A stretch of DNA of 12,302 bases from NCBI GenBank assembly GCA_031270565.1, contig JAISXJ010000099.1, positions 1-12,302 of the forward strand, given 5' to 3'. The notes under the pieces are model-generated. The model worked only from the letters and a program-made list of their open reading frames with translations, did no database searches and was not told the origin of the DNA. Shown one piece after another: positions 7,250 through 12,302 of the stretch. Made by a program: the position numbers and the translations under genes. The stretch is from Prevotellaceae bacterium (GTDB taxonomy: Bacteria; Bacteroidota; Bacteroidia; Bacteroidales; Paludibacteraceae). The stretch's first letter is position 1. Each line of letters opens with the position of its first letter.

Positions 7250-7288
7250 ATATAAATTTACAGGATATAAATGTCCCCCCCAACCAAC

Positions 7289-7323
7289 AACAGCCACCCT
7301 CCCGATTCCGGGAAGTGGCTGTT
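7289..7323. repeat. Strong isolated hairpin
   Basis: AACAGCCAC (7289-7297) pairs perfectly with GTGGCTGTT (7315-7323), and an inner CCCG/CGGG stem is also possible. No T-run follows on either strand, so it is not a standard terminator. The 8-bp palindrome ACAGCTGT follows at 7324-7331. Function unknown. Confidence 0.6.
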
Positions 7324-7553
7324 ACAGCTGTATGTGGCAAAGCAACGCAAAAAGACTTCGCGCTGTTAAGTGTAACCTCAAAAATTCTTAATGAATTATA
7401 AGCCCCTGAATATGAGTGGTTTACGCGATTTCGGGGGGGGGTGTTTGTAACGAACTCACCGATAGGCGGATGAATCGTCTAAACGGGAAAAATGGTGAAT
7501 ATGTAATATCGGGTGAAAGCATAATCTTTAATGAACAATTAATAATTGAGAAT

Positions 7554-7581
7554 TGACAACTGACAACTGACAACTGATAAC
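7554..7581. repeat. Tandem 7-bp repeat, TGACAAC x3 plus TGATAAC
   Basis: Four consecutive heptamers occur: three exact TGACAAC and one with a single change. Related words (ACTGACAACTT) occur at about 7688 and 10661. This is low-complexity intergenic sequence and nothing suggests it is translated. Confidence 0.8.
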
Positions 7582-7693
7582 TGAAAAGAACGGGGCAAAT
7601 ATACAACCTTTTTTTTTAAAACAATGCGAAAATTGAAATTTTTTTTTTGGTTGTCAGAATTAGCCACTAATACACGAAATTTACTCACTGACA

Positions 7694-7708
7694 ACTTTTG
7701 AGACAGCC
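7694..7708 (-). repeat. Relic resembling an insertion-sequence end
   Basis: ACTTTTGAGACAGCC is the exact reverse complement of GGCTGTCTCAAAAGT at 12196-12210, which looks like the terminal inverted repeat of an IS. Here no transposase ORF lies on either side, so it is either a solo end left after decay or a chance use of the same 15 bases. The latter is less likely at this length. Confidence 0.45.
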
Positions 7709-7750
7709 CCATTTTTCACAGGATTAACAGGATGTTCAAGATGATTTTCT

Positions 7751-7878
7751 CTATTTTTGAACACAGATATCGCAGATTAGACACGATTTTCACAGATAAA
7801 AATCTGGCGTTTATCTGTTAAATCTGTGTCATCTGTGTTCTGTTTTTCCTTTGATATTTATGCCCTAACGGGCAAAAA
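7751..7878. repeat. Dispersed palindromic repeat, copy 1
   Basis: This segment of about 130 bp is closely similar, in the same orientation, to 10507-10638. Shared blocks include a GATTTTCACAGATAAAAATC-type core, TTTATCTGTTAAATCTGT, CATCTGTGTTC and GATATTTATGCCCTAACGGG. It folds as nested hairpins: outer arms GAACACAGAT (7759-7768) with ATCTGTGTTC (7831-7840), and inner arms ACAGATAAA (7792-7800) with TTTATCTGT (7810-7818). TGCCC/GGGCA (7861-7874) makes a further small hairpin. It lies 3' of the antiporter gene. No protein is encoded. Confidence 0.85.
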
Positions 7879-7988
7879 AACTAAACTCTACACTCTAAAA
7901 ACTACACTCTAAAAAAATTTCTTAATTATTCACTATTCGTTATTCACTATTCATTCTTTTCATGGCGCCTCAAAAAAAGAATTAACCG

Positions 7989-10352
7989 CTAACTTGTATG
8001 CAAGGTTTTTAATTTCTTTTTGTTCCCAACAATCCAAACGACGTCATGCTCCTGAAAAATCTCACTCGAATGAGGATTGGGGATACGCAAAACTCCCCTC
8101 TCTATGCCGACTACCATCGCATCGTATTTCTCCCTGATACCCGATTCCTTAATCATCAAACCGTTCAGATGATTATGTTCGTCAACCAAAATCTTTTCTA
8201 CAACAATATCTTCCACATCATAATTGTTGTTGACGGGTATATTTTTCGACTCGAAGACAGGCATAAAATTCTGTATCTGTTCGTCTGAAGCAATGACGCC
8301 AATGTGGTCAAAGGGCAGAATCTTGCTGTTAGCACCCGGCGCATATATCAGGTTTTCGCCACGCCTGATATAAACCACGCTGATACCGTAACTCTCCCTC
8401 CAGGGAAGCTCCACAAGCATCCGACCGACATATTCAGCCTCCTGACTTACCTCAAGGTCAACAAGATGGACGTCCCATGTGTCGTTGACCGTGTTCGGGG
8501 CAAATTCTCTTTTAATGCCTGCCATAGGCGATTCCTTTCTTGCTGCGGCAATTTCACGGCTGTTGAAATTGGTCATAAAACGCCTTTCTATAAGCGTATA
8601 AAACTGCCTTATCCGTTTGGAAAAAATCAGAAGCAAAACCACAATGGGTGGCACAACGATTAATAATACTGTCATCGGTGCGAACATGCGGTTGATTAAA
8701 TAGCTCAAAAGCGCAACGCCAATTAAAATTCTTACTATCTCAAGAATCAACAGCGGTCCGTGCGAATATTGCTTGTTGCTCCAGAGTTCCTTGTACTTTT
8801 CGCGGTCAGTATGGCGGAACATCATTGCCCACAAAAACGGAAATGCCACAAGCAAAGTGATGGCGCAGGCGCTGATAGAAGCATACAGTCTGTTGGAAAA
8901 CAGCGTTACAAATAAAGGTAACAGCAGCCGAACGCCTGCAATGATAACAGCCAGTACAATGATTGTGTTTGTAACGGTGGAAGATATAAACTTCCTCGTC
9001 ATCATTTTCCATTCACTCTCGGCTTGAATATTTTGAGAGGAAGAAGCGTAACTATTAACGGAAACAAGAAATTTACGGGGTAAAATCTTTTCGATTAAAA
9101 AGTAAACGTTATCGGCATATTTAATCATATACGGCGTTGTAAAAGTAGTGATTACCGCCGCCCCAACGGCAACCGGAAACAGAAAATCATCAATGACACC
9201 AAGAGACAGACCAAGCGTTGCCACGATAAAAGCAAACTCGCCAATCTGCGCCATGCTCATTCCCACGTGTACCGACTGCCTGAGCGACTGTCCCGATAAT
9301 ACGGCGCCGCATGTGGTGCTTAGAAATTTGCCGACGATGATTACCGCCGTTACCAGAAGAATAATATTCCAGTTGGCTAACATCAGCGGCGGGTTAATCA
9401 TCATCCCGATAGAAACAAAAAATACGGCGCCGAAAAGGTCTTTAACAGGTTTCAAAAGGTGTTCGATTTTCTCCGCCGAAGTGGTCTCTGCCAGAATCGA
9501 CCCCATAATGAAAGCGCCGAGTTCGGCAGAGAATCCCACCTGTGTTGCCAGCACCACCATCCCCAAACATAACCCGATGGAGAGAATAAGGTATGTTTCA
9601 TCGTTCAACCAGCGCCTGACACGTTTGAGAATGGTTGGAATAAGAAAAATGCCCATTACAAACCAGATAATCAAAAAGAACAGCAGTTTACCGATGGTAA
9701 AAAGCATCTCCGAACCTTGAAAATGCTGTGTTGCGGCAACCGTTGAGAGCAGTACCATTAACAGAATCACGACCAAATCTTCTACCACAAGCACGCCAAA
9801 AACCACGCGGGCGAAATTTTTGGTTTTGACGCCCAAATCGTCAAAGGCTTTGATAATAATGGTGGTTGAAGAACTTGCAAGCATGCCTCCGAGAAAGAGA
9901 CAGTTCATTGTTGACCATCCGAGCGCCGTTCCGAGCAGGTATCCCGTCATAAAAATCAACACAATTTCAACGATAGCGGTAATGGAAGCAGACCCGCCTA
10001 TTCGCATCAACTTTTTGAAGCTAAATTCCAACCCCAGACTGAAGAGCAAAAAAATCACACCGATTTTCGCCCAGATATCGACGCTTTCCATGTCGCTAAC
10101 CGACGGGGTAAAATCAAGGTACGGACTGACCAAAAAACCGGCAATGATATAACCCAACACCAGCGGCTGTTTGAGCCATCGAAATAATAATGTTACCGCC
10201 GCGCCCATTCCGAGTATCAGCGCCAAATCTGAAATGAGTGGCGCTAACGCATGAGAGGCGTGCGCTACATCGGCAGTTAAAGATTCTGCGTGCATTAATA
10301 AAGTATCTGCCTGTTGTACTGCCGTAACAATGCTGTCTGTCAAAGTTTCCAT
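7989..10352 (-). CDS. CPA2-family cation:proton antiporter with two C-terminal RCK_C-like domains
   Basis: This inner-membrane monovalent cation/proton antiporter exchanges K+ or Na+ for H+. Numbering counts from an in-frame TTG at 10364; I prefer the ATG four codons later (10352), giving 787 residues. Residues about 45-425 form the Na_H_Exchanger transport domain: VLGYIIAGFLVSPYLDF at 69-85, LLFSLGLEFSFKKL at 106-119, the VVEDLVVI helix with E195-D196 (the KefB/KefC class has QD at the equivalent place), ELGAFIMGSILAE at 281-293, and MAQIGEFAFI at 371-380. Four further hydrophobic helices at about 462-582 precede the cytoplasmic tail. The tail has two TrkA_C/RCK_C-like domains, about 630-700 and 715-787. 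No TrkA_N (NAD-binding Rossmann) domain is seen, so control may be through the RCK_C ligand only. The gene is monocistronic and bracketed by direct repeats. Ion specificity cannot be told. Confidence 0.9.
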   Translation of the reverse strand: METLTDSIVTAVQQADTLLMHAESLTADVAHASHALAPLISDLALILGMGAAVTLLFRWLKQPLVLGYIIAGFLVSPYLDFTPSVSDMESVDIWAKIGVIFLLFSLGLEFSFKKLMRIGGSASITAIVEIVLIFMTGYLLGTALGWSTMNCLFLGGMLASSSTTIIIKAFDDLGVKTKNFARVVFGVLVVEDLVVILLMVLLSTVAATQHFQGSEMLFTIGKLLFFLIIWFVMGIFLIPTILKRVRRWLNDETYLILSIGLCLGMVVLATQVGFSAELGAFIMGSILAETTSAEKIEHLLKPVKDLFGAVFFVSIGMMINPPLMLANWNIILLVTAVIIVGKFLSTTCGAVLSGQSLRQSVHVGMSMAQIGEFAFIVATLGLSLGVIDDFLFPVAVGAAVITTFTTPYMIKYADNVYFLIEKILPRKFLVSVNSYASSSQNIQAESEWKMMTRKFISSTVTNTIIVLAVIIAGVRLLLPLFVTLFSNRLYASISACAITLLVAFPFLWAMMFRHTDREKYKELWSNKQYSHGPLLILEIVRILIGVALLSYLINRMFAPMTVLLIVVPPIVVLLLIFSKRIRQFYTLIERRFMTNFNSREIAAARKESPMAGIKREFAPNTVNDTWDVHLVDLEVSQEAEYVGRMLVELPWRESYGISVVYIRRGENLIYAPGANSKILPFDHIGVIASDEQIQNFMPVFESKNIPVNNNYDVEDIVVEKILVDEHNHLNGLMIKESGIREKYDAMVVGIERGVLRIPNPHSSEIFQEHDVVWIVGNKKKLKTLHTS

Positions 10353-10396
10353 ATATATTATCAATAGTGAATTGAAGTGTTTTTAAATTTCGCCTG

Positions 10397-10404
10397 CAAA
10401 ATTA
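10397..10404 (-). promoter_or_regulatory. -7 box of the antiporter gene
   Basis: The minus strand reads TAATTTTG, a match to TAnnTTTG, 44 nt upstream of the preferred ATG (10352). This implies a leader of about 40 nt that is A/T-rich and lacks a Shine-Dalgarno sequence. No convincing -33 TTTG is seen at 19-21 nt spacing. Confidence 0.6.
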
Positions 10405-10506
10405 GCATTTTTTGTTATATAATGGTATAACTGTAAAAAAAGTTTTCAGTTGATAGTGAGTTCGTGCATTTGTGGCTAAAATATCTCGTTGCAAACAATC
10501 TGTGTT

Positions 10507-10638
10507 CTATTTTTCTTTTGAACACTGATAACACAGATTAGACGCGATTTTCACAGATAAAAATCCTGTGTTTATCTGTTAAATCTGTATCATCTGTGTT
10601 CTTGTTTTCTATTGATATTTATGCCCTAACGGGCAAAA
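10507..10638. repeat. Dispersed palindromic repeat, copy 2
   Basis: Direct-orientation partner of 7751-7878. The inner stem ACAGATAAA (10553-10561) with TTTATCTGT (10571-10579) is conserved exactly, and the outer arm ATCTGTGTTC (10592-10601) pairs with an altered left arm near 10520-10529. The small TGCCCTAACGGGCA hairpin (10622-10635) is identical to copy 1. A following GCGCCTCAA (10688-10696) echoes the word that follows copy 1 at 7966-7974. The repeat lies between the divergent antiporter and gap promoters. Confidence 0.85.
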
Positions 10639-10751
10639 AACTACACTCTACTCACTAAAAACTGACAACTTCTTGGCTCTTTTCCCAGCGCCTCAATTTA
10701 ATATTTCGCCATTAAAATGCGTTGACACCGGAGTACGTTTTTTTTTCATGA

Positions 10752-10786
10752 TTTGCATAACAGACAGATATAAATAAGTACCTTTG
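10752..10786 (+). promoter_or_regulatory. Promoter of gap
   Basis: TACCTTTG at 10779-10786 is a perfect TAnnTTTG -7 box. A TTTG at 10752-10755 is a possible -33 element, though the 23-nt spacing is a little longer than the usual 19-21. Transcription should start near 10791-10794, leaving a leader of about 150 nt before the gap ATG. Confidence 0.7.
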
Positions 10787-10796
10787 CACGCGGAAA

Positions 10797-10928
10797 ATGA
10801 GTTTTGAGATGTATGCAGCTTTTTACCGGTACGAATCAACGGAAAAACGTTATTCCGGCAACAGAATCGCAAAGACGCATACGGAGAAAAACAGATATGG
10901 AGTTGAAGATATAAAAACAAATTTCTAA
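10797..10928 (+). CDS. Possible 43-residue upstream ORF in the gap leader
   Basis: An ATG at 10797 opens 43 codons ending in TAA at 10926-10928, 15 nt before the gap ATG. The start lies only 10 nt after the -7 box, so it would be translated nearly leaderless. The product begins MSFEMYAAFYRYES, is rich in Tyr, Lys, Arg and Glu, and has no membrane segment or domain I recognise. It could be a regulatory leader peptide, a small protein made with GAPDH, or chance. A minus-strand ORF across the same bases is less plausible because it runs against the promoter. Confidence 0.3.
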   Translation: MSFEMYAAFYRYESTEKRYSGNRIAKTHTEKNRYGVEDIKTNF

Positions 10929-10943
10929 TTAATAAAAAATATT

Positions 10944-11942
10944 ATGATTAAAGTTGGTATTAATGGGTTTGGACGGATTGGACGTATGGTTTTCCGTTCT
11001 GCCGTAAAAAATTTTGGAAACGACATCCAAATTGTTGGTATTAATGATTTATTAGACGCTGATTATTTGGCGTACATGCTCAAATACGATTCCGTTCACG
11101 GACGTTTTGACGGAGATGTAAGGGTGGAAGGAAATAATCTGATTGTGAACGGAAATAAAATCCGTTTGACGGCAGAGGCAGATCCTGCCAACCTGAAATG
11201 GCACGAAGTGGGCGCTGAGATAGTAGTGGAATCAACCGGATTCTTCCTTGATGATGCTTCGGCTCGCAAACACATTCAAGCCGGCGCTAAAAAAGTGGTC
11301 TTGTCCGGACCGTCGAAAGATGATACGCCTATGTTTGTTTATGGCGTAAATCACGCTACATACGCAGGACAGGACATTATCTCAAACGCTTCCTGTACGA
11401 CGAACTGTATCGCTCCCGTTGCAAAGGTGCTTCACGAAACATTCGGGATTGTTAAGGGGTTGATGACGACCATTCACGCTACCACAGCAACACAAAAAAC
11501 CGTTGACGGTCCCTCGAAAAAGGACTGGCGCGGCGGACGCGGCATTTTGGAGAATATCATTCCCTCATCTACCGGTGCGGCAAAAGCTGTCGGCAAGGTG
11601 TTGCCCGTTCTGAATGGCAAATTAACAGGCTTGTCTATGCGTGTGCCTACTTCCGATGTGTCGGTGGTTGATTTTACCGTTGTTCTTGACAAGCCCGCAT
11701 CGCAAGCCGATATTAACGCGGCAATGAAAGCCGCTTCGGAAGGAGCGCTTAAAGGCGTGCTCGGATACACCGAAGATGCTGTGGTTTCGACCGATTTTCG
11801 CGGTTGTGCGCTTACTTCCGTTTTCGATGCCAAAGCAAGTATCTCGCTTGACAGCCACTTTGCCAAAGTAATCGCATGGTACGACAATGAATGGGGCTAT
11901 TCCTGCAAAGTTTGCGAAATGGTGCGCGTGATAGCAAAGTAG
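10944..11942 (+). CDS. gap: Type I glyceraldehyde-3-phosphate dehydrogenase
   Basis: This 332-residue cytoplasmic glycolytic enzyme oxidises glyceraldehyde-3-phosphate with NAD+ and phosphate to 1,3-bisphosphoglycerate. The Rossmann domain begins with GINGFGRIGR at 5-14, and the NAD-selecting acidic residue is probably D35 in GINDLLD. The catalytic motif SNASCTTNC places the nucleophile at C151; the general base is H178 in TTIHATTATQ. The phosphate-site STGAAKAVGKVLP and the GLSMRVPT strand follow, and the C-terminus has WYDNEWGYS. Length and all key residues are normal, so the enzyme should be active. The ATG at 10944 agrees with the family N-terminus and has an A-rich upstream stretch instead of a Shine-Dalgarno. 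The gene has its own promoter and terminator, so it is monocistronic apart from the small leader ORF. Confidence 0.98.
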   Translation: MIKVGINGFGRIGRMVFRSAVKNFGNDIQIVGINDLLDADYLAYMLKYDSVHGRFDGDVRVEGNNLIVNGNKIRLTAEADPANLKWHEVGAEIVVESTGFFLDDASARKHIQAGAKKVVLSGPSKDDTPMFVYGVNHATYAGQDIISNASCTTNCIAPVAKVLHETFGIVKGLMTTIHATTATQKTVDGPSKKDWRGGRGILENIIPSSTGAAKAVGKVLPVLNGKLTGLSMRVPTSDVSVVDFTVVLDKPASQADINAAMKAASEGALKGVLGYTEDAVVSTDFRGCALTSVFDAKASISLDSHFAKVIAWYDNEWGYSCKVCEMVRVIAK

Positions 11943-11971
11943 ATTTTGTCGTTAGCCATTTTCCTAATATC

Positions 11972-12012
11972 AAACAGGAGGCTGTTCCGGTTGGAGCAGT
12001 CTCCTGTTTTTT
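11972..12012 (+). terminator. Strong intrinsic terminator of gap
   Basis: AAACAGGAG (11972-11980) pairs with CTCCTGTTT (12001-12009), and the stem continues through GCTGTTCC with GGAGCAGT (two G-U pairs) to a 4-nt loop at 11989-11992. A run of six T (12007-12012) follows. It begins 30 nt after the gap stop codon. Confidence 0.92.
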
Positions 12013-12139
12013 GTCTGAATGGTAATTCGTATGACTGCGATTCTCGGATTAAGAGAATAATCCTGTCAACAAACCACGATCAACGCATAAACAGTGAATC
12101 AATGCTTTTGCGTCCCTTGCGAGAGAAACAACTTTTTAT

Positions 12140-12164
12140 AGCGCCGCAAAAAAAAGAATTAACC
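12140..12164. repeat. Recurring GCGCC(G/T)C-A-run-GAATTAACC word
   Basis: GCGCCGC followed by eight A and GAATTAACC (12141-12164) matches GCGCCTC, seven A, GAATTAACC at 7966-7987, just 3' of the antiporter gene. The part GCGCCTCAA also occurs at 10688-10696. It appears to be a terminal piece of the dispersed repeat family, here without the palindromic body. Confidence 0.6.
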
Positions 12165-12193
12165 TTTTTTATTGATAAGTTTTCAAAAAAAAA

Positions 12194-12302
12194 GAGGCTG
12201 TCTCAAAAGTAATTTTGGGGCAGTTTTTTTTGTTCTAAAAATATATTGTTTATATGCAGATAATATTGTATCTTTGTATCTGATAATCAAAGAAATTAAT
12301 TC
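12194..12302 (+). mobile_element. Probable left end of an insertion sequence running off the window
   Basis: GAGGCTGTCTCAAAAGT (12194-12210) resembles terminal inverted repeats of transposons of the IS1182-like kind (from memory, not a search). Its core is found in inverse orientation at 7694-7708. About 60 nt inside it is a good Bacteroidetes promoter directed rightward, where a transposase gene would be expected. No coding sequence begins before the window ends, so the element and its family stay unproven. Confidence 0.45.
12246..12276 (+). promoter_or_regulatory. Promoter near the right edge, directed out of the window
   Basis: TATCTTTG at 12269-12276 is a perfect TAnnTTTG box, with TTG at 12246-12248 as -33 element and a 20-nt spacer, the usual distance. 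The gene it serves lies beyond 12302; given the IS-like end just upstream, a transposase is the likely candidate. Confidence 0.55.

Larger units (their letters stand above)
6592..7988. other. Gene-poor, repeat-rich intergenic region
   Basis: About 1.4 kb between the tRNA promoter and the end of the antiporter gene contains no ORF with family-like sequence; the open frames present mostly translate repeats. It is made of short direct repeats, palindromes, homopolymer tracts (nine G at 7433-7441, T and A runs near 7610-7645) and words that recur in both orientations. For example, GAATGAATAACGAATAGTGAA near 6632-6652 recurs inverted near 7930-7956, and 'agagtgtag'-type words occur near 6613 and, inverted, near 7890-7910. 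The shared words are not collinear, so this looks like layered decayed repeats rather than one element. Individual pieces are listed separately. Confidence 0.7.

Noticed and set aside
7131..7340. 69-residue minus-strand ORF across the palindromic 21-bp repeats
   Set aside because: Palindromic repeats with a 21-bp period stay open in several frames on both strands. Only the frame with ATG and stop at the repeat borders was kept as a candidate.
7326..7380. Possible integron attC-like site (GTTAAGT near the hairpin)
   Set aside because: Only one core-like heptamer is present and no matching partner or integrase is seen.
7191..7391. 66-residue plus-strand ORF starting with GTG inside the repeats
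   Set aside because: It starts mid-repeat at a GTG and runs through the strong hairpin and a C-run; no independent support for translation.
7433..7441. Run of nine G as a possible phase-variation switch
   Set aside because: It is not inside or just upstream of any convincing gene, so slippage would have no obvious target.
7421..7606. 61-residue minus-strand ORF over the TGACAAC repeats and the G9 tract
   Set aside because: Composed of low-complexity intergenic words, with no promoter or domain.
6500..7988. CRISPR array among the repeats
   Set aside because: The repeats are either contiguous or only two copies, with no regular unique spacers and no cas gene nearby.
10353..10364. TTG at 10364 as start of the antiporter
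   Set aside because: An ATG four codons downstream (10352) is the more usual start and gives a sensible leader from the -7 box.
10693..10920. 75-residue minus-strand ORF between the antiporter and gap
   Set aside because: It runs antisense to the gap promoter and leader, with no domain and no -7 box of its own that I can see.
11946..12212. 88-residue plus-strand ORF after gap
   Set aside because: It starts 3 nt after the gap stop, reads through the strong terminator and ends inside the IS-like end; the sequence is low complexity towards the C-terminus.

Overview
The window looks like the chromosome of a Bacteroidales-type member of the Bacteroidota. Three things suggest this. Several genes are preceded by a TAnnTTTG box, the -7 element of the Bacteroidetes primary sigma factor. 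Start codons sit in A/T-rich leaders with no clear Shine-Dalgarno sequence. The left-hand gene set (fused NagB-like/PIG-L protein, 'xanthan lyase'-type amidase, family 2 glycosyltransferase) is one I associate from memory with Bacteroidales genomes. Species cannot be named from the sequence alone.

Layout. Positions 1-6385 hold three minus-strand genes in a tight row with exactly 12 nt between each pair. In transcription order they are a 663-residue NagB-like/PIG-L deacetylase fusion, a 1038-residue secreted amidase_3-type protein with an inserted golvesin/Xly-like domain, and a family 2 glycosyltransferase that runs off the left edge. A tRNA-Leu(UAG) gene lies 101 nt upstream on the same strand with its own -7 box. 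I see no canonical promoter between the tRNA and the first protein gene, so the operon may be read through from the tRNA promoter. The likely theme is synthesis and trimming of an amino-sugar-containing cell-envelope glycan, but no precise substrate can be read from the sequence.

Positions 6569-7988 are about 1.4 kb with no convincing ordinary gene. The stretch is packed with short tandem repeats, hairpins, an orphan terminator on the minus strand, a 23-codon micro-ORF made of three 7-residue repeats, a relic resembling an IS end, and one copy of a roughly 130-bp palindromic dispersed repeat. A second copy of that repeat, in the same orientation, lies at about 10507-10638. The two copies bracket a CPA2-family cation:proton antiporter gene with two C-terminal RCK_C-like domains (7989-10352, minus).

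Positions 10779-12012 hold the gene for glycolytic glyceraldehyde-3-phosphate dehydrogenase on the plus strand. It has a good promoter, a roughly 150-nt leader containing a 43-codon ORF, and a very strong intrinsic terminator. The right edge (12194-12302) looks like the left end of an insertion sequence: an inverted-repeat-like motif followed by a Bacteroidetes-type promoter pointing out of the window. The same 15-bp motif occurs in inverse orientation at 7694-7708.

Most interesting observations: the NagB-like domain has lost three of the four catalytic residues of GlcN6P deaminase while its fused deacetylase looks intact; the amidase fold is split by a golvesin-like insertion; the glycosyltransferase carries a degenerate second GT-A-like domain; and the intergenic region contains an iterated palindromic micro-ORF and signs of an unannotated minus-strand RNA.
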